64,000 bases of DNA from Ruminococcus sp. FC2018 (GCF_000621805.1 NZ_JHXH01000002.1:1-64000); one strand, 5' to 3'; positions 49,884-58,221 are shown, counted from the first letter of the stretch. The notes: generated by a model not told the origin, from the letters alone. Numbers and translations are program-made.

Positions 49884-49953
49884 CTGTTTTAATAACAGCA
49901 ACGGGAAAAGTTTGTATAAATTGCAGAAAAACTGCCGGCTTGGGCAGGTTATG

Positions 49954-49982
49954 TTGAATTTGAAAGACCGATGTGGTATACT
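49954..49982 (+). promoter_or_regulatory. Promoter of NhaC-family gene
   Basis: TTGAAT, 17-bp spacer ending in TGG, TATACT, about 45 bases ahead of the ATG. Confidence 0.75.
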
Positions 49983-50028
49983 GTAAAACATAAACTCAGC
50001 ATTATGCTGTTTCAGAAGGAATGGTCGT

Positions 50029-51681
50029 ATGAAAAAACATGTCAGCAAAATTATTTTTGCAGCATTCATACTTGTCTATGTGATATGCTGCTTTGTCCAG
50101 GCACCTGTTACAGATGCAGTGGGGACAATGTGGTCACTGCTGCCGCCCATAGTGGCTATCGGTCTTGCGCTTATCACAAAAGAGGTGTACTCATCGCTGT
50201 TTGTGGGCATAATAACCGGCGGCATCGTCTGCGCAATATCCGCAGGTTCCGGCTTCCCGGGAGTGTTCAACACCATTGTGAAGGACGGACTTGTGGCTAA
50301 CCTTGCCGATGAAAGCAACATGGGTATATTGGTTTTCCTGGTGGTCCTGGGAATAATCGTTGTGCTTATGAACAAGGCGGGGGGAAGCCGTGCATACGGC
50401 GACTGGGCAGCAAAGCACATAAAGACCCGAGCAGGCGCAAGCCTGTCCACCTTTGTGCTGGGCGTTCTGATATTTGTGGACGACTATTTCAACTGTCTCA
50501 CCGTAGGCTCTGTTATGCGTCCCGTAACGGACAAGCATAAGGTGTCAAGGGCTAAGCTGGCTTACCTTATAGATGCCACCGCTGCACCTGTGTGCATTAT
50601 CGCACCGATTTCCTCATGGGCAGCCGCAGTCAGCGGTACTGTAAAGGGCGTAAACGGAATACAGCTGTTTATAAGAACAATACCCTACAATCTTTATGCC
50701 CTGCTCACCCTGGCAATGGTCATCTTCATAGCTGCGTCGGATCTTGATTACGGTCCCATGAAGACCCATGAGGATAATGCCAAAAAGGGCGACCTTTTTA
50801 CCACCAAGAGCACCGTTTATCCCGAGGACGCAAAGCCGGAGCATACCAAAGGAAAGGTCATCGACCTTGTCCTGCCTGTGCTTGTGCTTATAGTAATGTG
50901 TGTCCTGGGAATGCTGTATACAGGCGGTCTGTTCGAGGGCGAGAGCTTTATCGATGCCTTTGCCAACTGCGATGCCTGCTACGGACTTGCCCTTGGCTCT
51001 ATCGGCGCACTTCTTATCATTATCGTGTATTTCCTTATCAGGCGTGTGCTCACATTCGGACAGTGCATGGACGCTGTTCCCGCAGGCTTCAAGCAGATGG
51101 TGCCTGCAATACTCATTCTTACATTTGCGTGGACGCTTAAAACCATAACCGCTCAGCTGGAAGCAGGAGCCTTTGTTTCCGATCTTGTCCAGAGCGCCAC
51201 CGCAGTGAAGATCCTTCTGCCTGCAATACTCTTTGTTGTGGCACTGGGACTCTCCTTCGCAACAGGTACATCATGGGGAACCTTCGGTATACTTATCCCC
51301 ATCGTAACAGAAGTGTTCAGAGGCGAACTTGACTCGGTAACATCTTCGGGAAGTATCCCCGCAACAGTTATAATCTGCATCTCAGCCTGCCTTGCAGGTG
51401 CCGTTTGCGGCGACCACTGCTCACCTATTTCCGATACCACCATTATGGCGTCCACAGGTGCCCAGTGTGACCATGTGAACCACGTTTCCACACAGCTCCC
51501 TTACGCTATGACCGTTGCAGGAGTTTGCGTGGCAGGATATATCCTTGCAGGCTTTGTGGAAAATGTGTTTGTTGTCCTGGGCTGCTCTATGGCAGCAATG
51601 CTTGTGACTCTGTTTGTTATCAAAAAGCTGAAAACGCCTAAGTCTGCCGCCGCAGAAGATGAAACCCCGGCACATGAGTAA
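50029..51681 (+). CDS. Na+/H+ antiporter of the NhaC family
   Basis: 550 residues with about 11-12 hydrophobic segments. WSLLPPIVAIGLALITKEVYSSLFVGIITGG at the N-terminus, LGVLIFVDDYFNCLTVGSVMRPVTDKHKVSRAKLAYLIDATAAPVCIIAPISSWAA in the middle and FATGTSWGTFGILIPIV..GAVCGDHCSPISDTTIMASTGAQCDHVNHVSTQLPY near the end are the core blocks of NhaC and the related YqkI type. These exchange sodium, or malate in some members, against protons. AAGGAATGGTCGT precedes ATG. Own promoter; no clear terminator before marR. Confidence 0.93.
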   Translation: MKKHVSKIIFAAFILVYVICCFVQAPVTDAVGTMWSLLPPIVAIGLALITKEVYSSLFVGIITGGIVCAISAGSGFPGVFNTIVKDGLVANLADESNMGILVFLVVLGIIVVLMNKAGGSRAYGDWAAKHIKTRAGASLSTFVLGVLIFVDDYFNCLTVGSVMRPVTDKHKVSRAKLAYLIDATAAPVCIIAPISSWAAAVSGTVKGVNGIQLFIRTIPYNLYALLTLAMVIFIAASDLDYGPMKTHEDNAKKGDLFTTKSTVYPEDAKPEHTKGKVIDLVLPVLVLIVMCVLGMLYTGGLFEGESFIDAFANCDACYGLALGSIGALLIIIVYFLIRRVLTFGQCMDAVPAGFKQMVPAILILTFAWTLKTITAQLEAGAFVSDLVQSATAVKILLPAILFVVALGLSFATGTSWGTFGILIPIVTEVFRGELDSVTSSGSIPATVIICISACLAGAVCGDHCSPISDTTIMASTGAQCDHVNHVSTQLPYAMTVAGVCVAGYILAGFVENVFVVLGCSMAAMLVTLFVIKKLKTPKSAAAEDETPAHE

Positions 51682-51723
51682 TGCGTTTATAGGTTGACGA
51701 TCGATGATATTTACTGTAAAAGG

Positions 51724-51752
51724 TTGACAAATTAAGTAAAATGAGATACAAT
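51724..51752 (+). promoter_or_regulatory. Promoter of marR-type gene
   Basis: TTGACA, 17-bp spacer, TACAAT. GGTTGAC also occurs 32 bases upstream. Confidence 0.75.
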
Positions 51753-51786
51753 ATTTGTATAGTATTTATTATCGGAGGTGGAGATC

Positions 51787-52272
51787 ATGAGCGCAAAAAA
51801 AAACGATGATATCCAGGCAGAATGTTTTGTAAAGCTGTGCGAACTGTATCCTGTTTACAGAAGAGTGATCTGCAAGCTTTTTGATGCAAAGGAGTTCAAA
51901 TTTACCAAAACTCAGCAGATGATCATAATGACTCTGTGGCTTTATAAAAAGACCTCTCTTTCCCAGCTGGCAACCCTTATCAGTACATCTAACGAGCAGG
52001 CAACAAGAGCTGTGGGACAGCTTGTAAAGAAGGGCTTTGTTACAAGAGAAAGAAATGAGGAAAACCGCAGACTTGCTGAAATACAGCTTACACCTAAGGC
52101 TGAAGAGGCAATAATGGAAAGCCAGTCAAGGGTCAGAGAAAGGTTCCCAAAGAGCCTTAAATGCTTCAGCGACGAAGATGCAGCAGAGCTCTACGAAAAC
52201 CTGAGCAAGGTGGGAGAGATCCTGATGAAGGCTGAACGGGAGCTGCTTGCGGTTGAGAACATAGATGAATAA
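51787..52272 (+). CDS. MarR-family transcription regulator
   Basis: 161 residues from ATG at 51787 (GGAGGTGGAGATC ahead; a GTG three codons earlier overlaps the site). Winged helix: QQMIIMTLWLYKKTSLSQLATLISTSNEQATRAVGQLVKKGFVTRERNEENRRLAEIQLTPKAEEAI, with the DNA-reading helix and the D/E.NRR wing typical of MarR, flanked by dimerisation helices. Ligand and targets unknown. It overlaps the following DUF6472 gene by eight bases, so they are translated together. Confidence 0.9.
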   Translation: MSAKKNDDIQAECFVKLCELYPVYRRVICKLFDAKEFKFTKTQQMIIMTLWLYKKTSLSQLATLISTSNEQATRAVGQLVKKGFVTRERNEENRRLAEIQLTPKAEEAIMESQSRVRERFPKSLKCFSDEDAAELYENLSKVGEILMKAERELLAVENIDE

Positions 52273-52468
52273 CGAAAAGAAGAAAAGGCGCCCCCAGGGG
52301 AGCTGTGAAAACTGCGCAAACTATGCATACGACCAGGAATATGAAGAATATGTGTGCATGGTGGATCTTGATGAGGATGAGTATTATCGGTTTTTAAATG
52401 AACCGAATTATGCCTGTCCCTACTTTAAACTTGATGATGAATACGCAGTGGTGAGAAAACAGAATTAA
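52265..52468 (+). CDS. DUF6472-like small cysteine protein
   Basis: 67 residues. SCENCANYAYDQEYEEYVCMVDLDEDEYYRFL, then ACPYFKLDDEYAVVRKQN: four cysteines in the spacing C-x2-C ... C ... C, as in the short DUF6472 proteins common in clostridia, which probably bind zinc. Highly acidic in the middle. Starts eight bases inside the marR-type gene and ends at a terminator. Function unknown. Confidence 0.8.
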   Translation: MNNEKKKRRPQGSCENCANYAYDQEYEEYVCMVDLDEDEYYRFLNEPNYACPYFKLDDEYAVVRKQN

Positions 52469-52476
52469 AAATCAAA

Positions 52477-52510
52477 AAAAGTGCTTGTTGGTATTGACAA
52501 GCACTTTTGT
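52477..52510 (+). terminator. Terminator of marR/DUF6472 operon
   Basis: AAAAGTGCTTGT / ACAAGCACTTTT hairpin. Its right arm overlaps the -35 of the tRNA promoter. Confidence 0.85.
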
Positions 52511-52522
52511 TTGTGGTATACT
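52494..52522 (+). promoter_or_regulatory. Promoter of tRNA-Ser
   Basis: TTGACA, 17-bp spacer ending in TGG, TATACT; expected start near 52529, 30 bases ahead of the tRNA. The -35 lies in the upstream terminator hairpin. Confidence 0.8.
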
Positions 52523-52558
52523 ATTAAAGCTGTAATAGTTACAGCGATAGTAAACTGT

Positions 52559-52651
52559 GGAGAAGTCGCCTAGCCCGGTTTATGGCGCACGACTGGAACT
52601 CGTGTATGGGTTAATAGCTCATCGAGGGTTCGAATCCCTCCTTCTCCGCCA
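52559..52651 (+). tRNA. tRNA-Ser (anticodon GGA)
   Basis: 93 bases. Acceptor stem GGAGAAG / CTTCTCC, anticodon stem CACGA / TCGTG with loop CTGGAAC (anticodon GGA at 52595-52597), T arm GAGGG-TTCGAAT-CCCTC, and a long variable arm as in class II tRNAs. Discriminator G and encoded CCA. Reads UCC and UCU serine codons. Confidence 0.96.
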
Positions 52652-52675
52652 GTGCACAGCGTGCACCACGCAATT

Positions 52676-52709
52676 CCGCCTTTGGGAAATTCCCGAGGGC
52701 GGTTTTTTT
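52676..52709 (+). terminator. Terminator of tRNA-Ser
   Basis: CCGCC / GGCGG outer and GGGAA / TTCCC inner stem, seven T behind. Confidence 0.85.
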
Positions 52710-52925
52710 GTTTGACGGCGGGTCGGACATCGTAATAAACCCGCAGAGACGGGTCGTCCGCATATTTTTGCTATGCCTAAAAGCCTATTCTGCGCCATTT
52801 GATGACCTTCCGGGCTTTGAGATCCGGCGTTGATCTTCATAACATTTTTCTGCTTCATGTAATATGATTCAATACTTACTTTAATTATACATCACCACCG
52901 CCCGATAGTCGATCATATACAAGCA

Positions 52926-52965
52926 GAAAAAACAGCGTGAGAGTATCAAAGCCGCCCTCACGCTG
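52926..52965 (-). terminator. Terminator of C_GCAxxG_C_C gene
   Basis: CAGCGTGAG / CTCACGCTG hairpin with TTTTTT behind it on the minus strand. Confidence 0.8.
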
Positions 52966-53047
52966 CTTGCGCATATAGCTTGTTATTGCGCTCAATATTT
53001 CGCAATGTACTCGGGTTTACCGAGATCAGCCCTTGCTTCAGACCGCA

Positions 53048-53485
53048 TTATTCATTTATCAGCCCTTCGGCAATAAGCACCGCACTTTCTATCAGCTTGG
53101 GACATTTAGAAGCAAACAGCCCCTTTGCCCTTGCACAAGCCTTGCCTTCATCGGTGGAAATATCGCAGTCAAGCAGCTCACGGCAGATGTACGAACCGTT
53201 CTGTTTTGCAAATTCATCTAGAAAACGCACCGCATAGCTGTTTGCTCTCTGCTTGCTGTCAAAGTCTCTGTCCTCGCACATACCGTATTTAAGCCCCAGA
53301 GCCATCAGCGCACCCGTGCACGCACCGCAGACCTCAGCCTTGCACATTCCTCCGCCAAAGCACGCACCGACCTTCAGTGCCTGTTCTCTTGCTATTCCAA
53401 GCTCATCGGCAAATGCCGCCAGCACCGCCTGAGAGCAATAGTACCCCTTTGAGAAAAGCTCGCTTGCAATTTCTGTGTGTTTCAT
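53048..53485 (-). CDS. C_GCAxxG_C_C family redox protein
   Basis: 145 residues, soluble, eight cysteines. YYCSQAVLAAF near the start, then GACFGGGMCKAEVCGACTGALMALGLKYG, the signature that names the family, and a later C...C pair (YICRELLDCDI). The family is thought to be redox-active and is found in anaerobes, often near electron-transfer or metal genes; its reaction is unknown. AGGAGGTAACTT precedes ATG. It lies behind an ArsR-type gene, separated by a small terminator, so partial read-through could couple the two. Confidence 0.9.
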   Translation of the reverse strand: MKHTEIASELFSKGYYCSQAVLAAFADELGIAREQALKVGACFGGGMCKAEVCGACTGALMALGLKYGMCEDRDFDSKQRANSYAVRFLDEFAKQNGSYICRELLDCDISTDEGKACARAKGLFASKCPKLIESAVLIAEGLINE

Positions 53486-53535
53486 AAGTTACCTCCTATA
53501 AATATATTTGAATTTATCTATATTTACCTTAAACA

Positions 53536-53556
53536 AAAATCCGTGTTTCCACGGAT
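53536..53556 (-). terminator. Small terminator behind arsR-type gene
   Basis: ATCCGTG-GAAA-CACGGAT hairpin (tetraloop GAAA on the minus strand) followed by TTTTTG; sits between the two leftward genes and may be an attenuator. Confidence 0.65.
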
Positions 53557-53559
53557 ATT

Positions 53560-53865
53560 CTATTTGCAGCAGCTTTTACCGCTGCCCGATACCTTTGTAA
53601 GCTCACGCAGACATTTCACAGCAGCCTCAGTACCTTCCTCCGAAATGGAGTAGTACATCCACTTGCCCTCTTTTCTGCCGACCACAAGACCGCTGTCGCA
53701 AAGTATCCTCATGTGGTGCGAAAGGGTGGGCTGGGTACACTGCATAGCCTCAAGCAGCTTGCAGGCGCATTTCTCACCGTGTTGCAAAAGCCTGAATATC
53801 TGCACCCTGTTTTCATCGCACAGTGCCTTGAAGATAACGGTTATCTGCTTGTCTGAAAGCTTCAT
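53560..53865 (-). CDS. ArsR/SmtB-family regulator
   Basis: 101 residues from ATG at 53865 (GAGGTGTGCGAT ahead; the longer frame to 53955 runs through the promoter). Winged helix with FKALCDENRVQIFRLLQHGEKCACKLLEAMQCTQPTLSHHMRILCDSGLVVGRKEGKWMYYSI. The CxC in EKCACKLL, in place of the usual ELCVCDL, and the C-terminal CC are possible soft-metal or arsenic(III) ligands. A large palindrome covers its promoter, which fits derepression by a metal. No ars transport gene is next to it. Confidence 0.92.
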   Translation of the reverse strand: MKLSDKQITVIFKALCDENRVQIFRLLQHGEKCACKLLEAMQCTQPTLSHHMRILCDSGLVVGRKEGKWMYYSISEEGTEAAVKCLRELTKVSGSGKSCCK

Positions 53866-53895
53866 ATCGCACACCTCACATTGATGATTTTCTAT

Positions 53896-53924
53896 ATAAT
53901 AGCAAACACATTGAAGTTTGTCAA
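53896..53924 (-). promoter_or_regulatory. Promoter of arsR-type gene
   Basis: Minus strand TTGACA, 17-bp spacer, TATTAT. Confidence 0.8.
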
Positions 53925-53931
53925 TGTGTTT
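53904..53931. promoter_or_regulatory. Operator of arsR-type gene
   Basis: AAACACATTGA / TCAATGTGTTT, perfect 11-base arms around six bases, spanning the -35 and most of the spacer. A bound ArsR dimer would block polymerase. Confidence 0.8.
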
Positions 53932-54162
53932 TCCAAATTTTTTCAAAAAAATCAAAAAAAATATTTCGATCTGCTTATTGCATAAAAAACAGGCACCTGC
54001 TTTGTGTACAATGCCTGATGGTTAAGATGTGGTATTTGTATTATACCATTAAAAAGAAATCTGAGTTTCAGCTTGATCGCCGTCAAGCAAAGTGTCCCTG
54101 CAAGAATAACTGCCCCTGTCTATCCTTGACATGATCTCGCACCGCCGCTTCAGAAAAAGAAA

Positions 54163-54191
54163 TTGACAGGCTATCCCGGGTTTGGTATAAT
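54163..54191 (+). promoter_or_regulatory. Promoter of EAL gene 2
   Basis: TTGACA, 17-bp spacer ending in TGG, TATAAT, about 75 bases ahead of the ATG. Confidence 0.85.
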
Positions 54192-54264
54192 ATAAAAGAG
54201 TAATCATGCAGGCATGGGGCAGATGTGCACTGCCTGCTGACAAATAGCTTGGGGGAAAGGGAAA

Positions 54265-56280
54265 ATGGCAAGTGCAAAAAAGGACCGCAATAAAGAACGG
54301 GTGAAGCTTTATAAGAAGGTCAGAAATACCAGCACATGGGGTTCAACGGTTTTTTATCTGATAATGATACTCCTGTTTGTGGTCACGATGGTCTTTCTGG
54401 CGGGCTTTGTGCTGGAGTATATTTTTGAAACAAAATTTGCCCAGGGCTATCGGGAGCTGAAACATACGGCTGAGCTTTACGAGCTTGCAGATAAAGAAAA
54501 AGACAAAAGCCTTATGGAGCATATTGAAACGGAAAACACGGATTTTATCGTAAGGGATAAAACGGGAAAGGTGTTATACCGCAAAGGCGAGGATACCTGC
54601 AAGGGCGAAGGCAGCGATATAAAGCTCTCCAACGGCGAGGAGACATATAAGGTATATGAGGATTCCAAGCTGGGATTTATCTACCCCGACGGTGACGGCG
54701 GACTTGGATTTAAGATAAAGGACTTTATAAAATGGGTGAGTGACCACGAGGAAAACATAAGAGTCCCGCTGTGGATATCCATAGATATAAGATCCGGTGA
54801 ACAGACTTTTATCGGAAAAGCGCAGCTCACCTTCGACAGAAGAGATACCATACTTGTTATTGAATTTTTGTCGGGCGTAGCAGGGATAGTTTTTGTCATC
54901 GGTGTTATAACTATAATAAGGATAATCAAAAGTGCAGTCAATTATAAAAGGGTGGTAAGGCTGTTCTACTACGACCCTGTTACAAAGGGACATAACTGGA
55001 TGTGGTACGTAAGATACGGCGACGAAAGACTGCGCAGTTCGTTCACAAAGAAATACAGCTTTGCGGTGGTCAATCTGGTTTTCAGAAATTACAGGACCTA
55101 CTGCCTGTGTCACTCTCTGTCCGAGGGCGAGGAGCTTCTTGCAAGGATAGACAAGGCACTGTCGAAAGAGCTGAAAAAGCCGGAAATGTGCGCCCATGCC
55201 ACCACCTCCAACTTTGCGCTTTTACTTAGATATGACGACCGTCAGAAGCTGACAGAAAGACTTGAAGGGTTAGTGAAAAAGCTTCATGAAATTGACAGCG
55301 AGCACAAGTTCGATTTCCAGATAGGTGCAGACATTGTGCCTGTGTACAGAAACGAAGGCGGAAGGATACTCAGACGTAAGGATGTCAGCATTGAAAATGT
55401 GTACAACAACGCTTGTTCCGCAAGAGCGGAGCTGGCGGAAACAGAGGAAACAGGCATACGAATTTTCGACAACGCTCTGCTTGAGGAGCAGCGCTGGCGT
55501 GACATTGTGCATGAGCATCAGTGGAACGCATTGAAAAACCGGGAGTTTGTGGTGTATTATCAGCCTAAGTACGACCCCAGGACCAACGCTCTGAAAGGGG
55601 CAGAGGCTCTTGTAAGGTGGGATTCTCCCGAATACGGATTTGTTACACCGGGCAGGATAATCCCGATCTTTGAGAAAAACGGCTTTATCACCCAGATAGA
55701 CCACTATATGATACAGCACGTTGCCCATGACCAGAAGGCATGGCTGGACGGTGGGTATGACTGCGTTCCTGTGTCGGTAAATGTTTCAAGAGCGCATTTT
55801 TCCGAGAACGACCTGGCGCAGCAGATAAGGGATATCGTAGACCGAGAGCAATGCCCCCATGAGCTTATAGAGATAGAACTTACCGAAAGCGCATTCTTTG
55901 ATGACAAAAAGGCGATGATAGAAACTATCAAAAAGCTGAAGGAATATGGGTTTGCGGTTTCAATGGACGACTTCGGAGCAGGGTATTCCTCCCTTAATTC
56001 TCTCAAGGATATGCCCCTTGATGTGCTCAAGCTTGATGCGGAGTTTTTCAGAGGAGATAATGCCGGGGAAAGAGGCGAGATAGTTGTATCCGAAGCTATC
56101 AAGCTGGCAAAGAGCCTTGAAATGCGCACGGTGGCAGAGGGCATCGAGGAAAAGGAACAGGTGGACTTCCTGGCACAGCAGGGCTGCGATATGATACAAG
56201 GGTACTACTTTGCAAAGCCAATGCCGAAGAATGAGTACGAGGAAAAAATGCAGCGCAGCAAAATAGCGGAGAATAACTGA
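54265..56280 (+). CDS. Membrane c-di-GMP phosphodiesterase: sensor - decayed GGDEF - EAL
   Basis: 671 residues. Helix 1 (about 29-52), an extracytoplasmic domain of about 140 residues with no recognised family, helix 2 (about 195-221), a GGDEF-like domain (about 232-400) and a C-terminal EAL domain (about 415-660). The GGDEF motif is replaced by ATTSNFALL around residue 315 and the domain keeps only its outline (YYDPVTKGHN, FAVVNLVF), so no cyclase activity is expected. In EAL, Glu447, Asn506, Asp568-Asp569, Lys589 and Glu625 are present, so phosphodiesterase activity is likely, controlled by the outer domain. GGGGGAAAGGGAAA precedes ATG. Confidence 0.93.
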   Translation: MASAKKDRNKERVKLYKKVRNTSTWGSTVFYLIMILLFVVTMVFLAGFVLEYIFETKFAQGYRELKHTAELYELADKEKDKSLMEHIETENTDFIVRDKTGKVLYRKGEDTCKGEGSDIKLSNGEETYKVYEDSKLGFIYPDGDGGLGFKIKDFIKWVSDHEENIRVPLWISIDIRSGEQTFIGKAQLTFDRRDTILVIEFLSGVAGIVFVIGVITIIRIIKSAVNYKRVVRLFYYDPVTKGHNWMWYVRYGDERLRSSFTKKYSFAVVNLVFRNYRTYCLCHSLSEGEELLARIDKALSKELKKPEMCAHATTSNFALLLRYDDRQKLTERLEGLVKKLHEIDSEHKFDFQIGADIVPVYRNEGGRILRRKDVSIENVYNNACSARAELAETEETGIRIFDNALLEEQRWRDIVHEHQWNALKNREFVVYYQPKYDPRTNALKGAEALVRWDSPEYGFVTPGRIIPIFEKNGFITQIDHYMIQHVAHDQKAWLDGGYDCVPVSVNVSRAHFSENDLAQQIRDIVDREQCPHELIEIELTESAFFDDKKAMIETIKKLKEYGFAVSMDDFGAGYSSLNSLKDMPLDVLKLDAEFFRGDNAGERGEIVVSEAIKLAKSLEMRTVAEGIEEKEQVDFLAQQGCDMIQGYYFAKPMPKNEYEEKMQRSKIAENN

Positions 56281-56284
56281 ACAT

Positions 56285-56327
56285 AAAAAGACCGACTCTT
56301 TGACTTTACAAAGGGTCGGTCATTTTA
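56285..56327. terminator. Bidirectional terminator
   Basis: GACCGAC.CTTT / AAAG.GTCGGTC hairpin with A run before and ATTTTATT behind, between EAL gene 2 and the convergent oxidoreductase gene. Confidence 0.8.
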
Positions 56328-56366
56328 TTGTCCCACGGCTGGCTTGCCGCAGGGCAGATTGTATTT

Positions 56367-57356
56367 TCAAAAAGCTTTTTCCCCGGGATAGTAAAATCCG
56401 TGGCGTGCTCTTATGCTGTCCATTACTTTCATTACCGCCGCAGTGCAGCGGTGTGGGACAAGGTCGCTTTGCAGCGCACCATTGTAAAGACAGCTGTGCG
56501 CCTGCTCTATCTCGTACTCATAGCCGTTTATCCTTACAGGCAGGTGCGAGCTTTCCACGACGTTTCCGTCCGTGTCAAAAAGAGTGATACGGTCGGTGCA
56601 GTGGAACCACTCTCCAAACAGGATACACCCCTTGTCCCCTGTTATAAGGGCATCGTTTTTAAGCTGTCTGTCAAAGCCGCAGCGTATCTTTGCAAAGGCA
56701 TCGCCGTGATCCAGAGTTATGCACTCTGACATATCAACGCCATTTGAAATGTTCATGGTGCTTGTAATACTGTCAGGCGTGTCTCCCAGAAGGTCGGCAG
56801 CAAGCGTAAGCGGATATACCCCCACGTCCAGCAGCGCACCGCCTCCGCACAGGGGGTCAAATAGCCTGTCGCTTTTATCGTAGGGCACAAGGTTTGAAAA
56901 ATCTGCCCTTATGCAAAGCACTTTCCCTATCCTGCCCGATCTCACCCATTCAAGTGCTTTGAGGTAGGTGGGCGTGCATTTCATCCACATGGCTTCCATA
57001 AAGAAAACCTTGTTTTTACGGGCACATTCCAGCATCTGTTCAAGCTGGCTGCTGTTAAGGGAAACGCTTTTTTCGCAAAGCACGTTCCTGCCGTTTTCCA
57101 TGCACAATATACAGTTGTCATAGTGGCTCGCCATAGGGGTGGCGATGTAAACTATATCCACATTTTTATCTTCGGCAAGAGCCGCATAGCTGCCATAGCT
57201 TTTTTCAAAGCCGTATTTCTCCGCAAAGTCGGCAGCCTTGTGGGATGAGCGTGATGCCGCTGCATAAAGCTGTGCATCGGGGCAGCCTTTAAGTGCCTGT
57301 GCAAAGGTGTTGGCTATCCTGCCTGTGCCGATAATGCCCCAACGTATTTTTTTCAT
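56367..57356 (-). CDS. Gfo/Idh/MocA-family NAD(P)-dependent oxidoreductase
   Basis: 329 residues from the ATG at 57356 (AGGTG seven bases ahead). Rossmann motif WGIIGTGRIANTFAQAL, then VDIVYIATPMASHYDNCILCMENGRNVLCEKSVSLN with the EK(S/P) motif of the family, and GGGALLDVGVYPLTLAADLLGD. The closest types are dihydrodiol or xylose dehydrogenase-like enzymes; substrate unknown. A TetR-type gene lies upstream in the same direction (95-base gap) and may control it. Confidence 0.93.
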   Translation of the reverse strand: MKKIRWGIIGTGRIANTFAQALKGCPDAQLYAAASRSSHKAADFAEKYGFEKSYGSYAALAEDKNVDIVYIATPMASHYDNCILCMENGRNVLCEKSVSLNSSQLEQMLECARKNKVFFMEAMWMKCTPTYLKALEWVRSGRIGKVLCIRADFSNLVPYDKSDRLFDPLCGGGALLDVGVYPLTLAADLLGDTPDSITSTMNISNGVDMSECITLDHGDAFAKIRCGFDRQLKNDALITGDKGCILFGEWFHCTDRITLFDTDGNVVESSHLPVRINGYEYEIEQAHSCLYNGALQSDLVPHRCTAAVMKVMDSIRARHGFYYPGEKAF

Positions 57357-57451
57357 ATCCATCACCTGTAAATTTTTTTCTGTCCTTTTGTCAATGCTGA
57401 GAGAGCAAAATCCCGTATCTGCCATTGAACGTGCAGATACGGGAATAAATA

Positions 57452-58024
57452 TCAGTTTTTGTAAAATTCGTCCTCTACCGTCTGATCCAGTCTGGAAACG
57501 ATCTTTATGATCCTTTCCTCAGGCTCCTGGTAATTGCCCAGCGCCCATTTGGATATGACTGCAAGGAAGCCCTGTGAGCGATAGCAGCTCATATACTCAA
57601 GCTCCTTGTCGGTTATGTCCGAAGATAGCATCTCGCTCTCCATCTGTCTGAACAGTCCCTCGATAAGCTTGCTGAGCTTGCTGCGCAGCTGACCTGTGCT
57701 GTTGGGGCTGAATACCATCTTGAAAAGAGGCTTGTTGTCAGAGATGTACCGGACTATCTGAGAGAAAAACTCCTCCGCAGGAAGCTCCTCCAGCTTCAGT
57801 ACCAGAAGTCCCAGCTCAACCAGAGTTTCAGACTCTATCTTGTCGTAAAGGTCATATACGTCCAGATAATGCTTGTAAAAGGTCACACGGTTGACCTCTG
57901 CTTTGTCGGCGATCTCCTGAACGGTCACCTTGTGAAGTTCTTTTTCCATAAGCAGTTCCGCAAGTGCATCACGCAGTGCCCTTCGGGTCCTGAGAGTTCG
58001 GCGGTCTGTAGTTTTTTCAGCCAA
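57452..58024 (-). CDS. TetR-family transcription regulator
   Basis: 190 residues from a TTG with AGAGGTG seven bases ahead. HTH: ALRDALAELLMEKELHKVTVQEIADKAEVNRVTFYKHYLDVYDLYDKI, the TetR signature, followed by a helical ligand domain like the TetR_C DUF-type found in Firmicute regulators (FLAVISKWALGNYQEPEERI). Targets unknown; the oxidoreductase gene behind it is a candidate. Confidence 0.9.
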   Translation of the reverse strand: MAEKTTDRRTLRTRRALRDALAELLMEKELHKVTVQEIADKAEVNRVTFYKHYLDVYDLYDKIESETLVELGLLVLKLEELPAEEFFSQIVRYISDNKPLFKMVFSPNSTGQLRSKLSKLIEGLFRQMESEMLSSDITDKELEYMSCYRSQGFLAVISKWALGNYQEPEERIIKIVSRLDQTVEDEFYKN

Positions 58025-58083
58025 AACGGTTCACCTCTGTATAAAATAGTTGGGTTTACTGTGCATTTCCAATTATCCACCTT

Positions 58084-58112
58084 ATTATAACACATATTTT
58101 TGATTTTTGCAA
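58084..58112 (-). promoter_or_regulatory. Promoter of tetR-type gene
   Basis: Minus strand TTGCAA, 17-bp spacer, TATAAT. Confidence 0.75.
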
Positions 58113-58221
58113 CACAATGAGAGGGCAAAAGAGAAAAAACTGATTATTTCAATGTACGGACGGGGATCTTTGGCGACAATTTATCGCTTATTTGTAAATT
58201 AAGCTACAGCTTTCGCAGGGG

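Larger units (their letters stand above)
52652..53047. other. Gene-poor stretch behind tRNA-Ser
   Basis: 396 bases. It holds the tRNA terminator (52676-52709), overlapping alternative hairpins built from GCGGGT / ACCCGC and CGGAC / GTCCG (about 52720-52765), a TATAAT on the minus strand at 52889-52894 without a good -35, and the terminator of the leftward redox gene (52926-52965). The only open frame across it (to 52858) runs through the tRNA and is not a gene. Confidence 0.6.
53866..54264. other. Divergent control region arsR-type gene / EAL gene 2
   Basis: 399 bases without a gene. It contains the arsR-type promoter and operator (53896-53931), an AT-rich run, a CAGGCA / TGCCTG repeat (about 53990-54017), TGGTAT / ATACCA (54030-54048), GCTTGA / TCAAGC (54071-54088), and the EAL promoter (54163-54191). 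The function of the middle repeats is not known. Confidence 0.55.

Noticed and set aside
52619-52858. 79-codon leftward frame ending in RRRRDSNPR
   Set aside because: It runs through the tRNA-Ser gene; this peptide ending is a known artefact of reading serine tRNAs in reverse.
54030-54088. Small RNA gene in the control region before EAL gene 2
   Set aside because: The two short inverted repeats lack a dedicated promoter and a T-run terminator, so no RNA gene is claimed.
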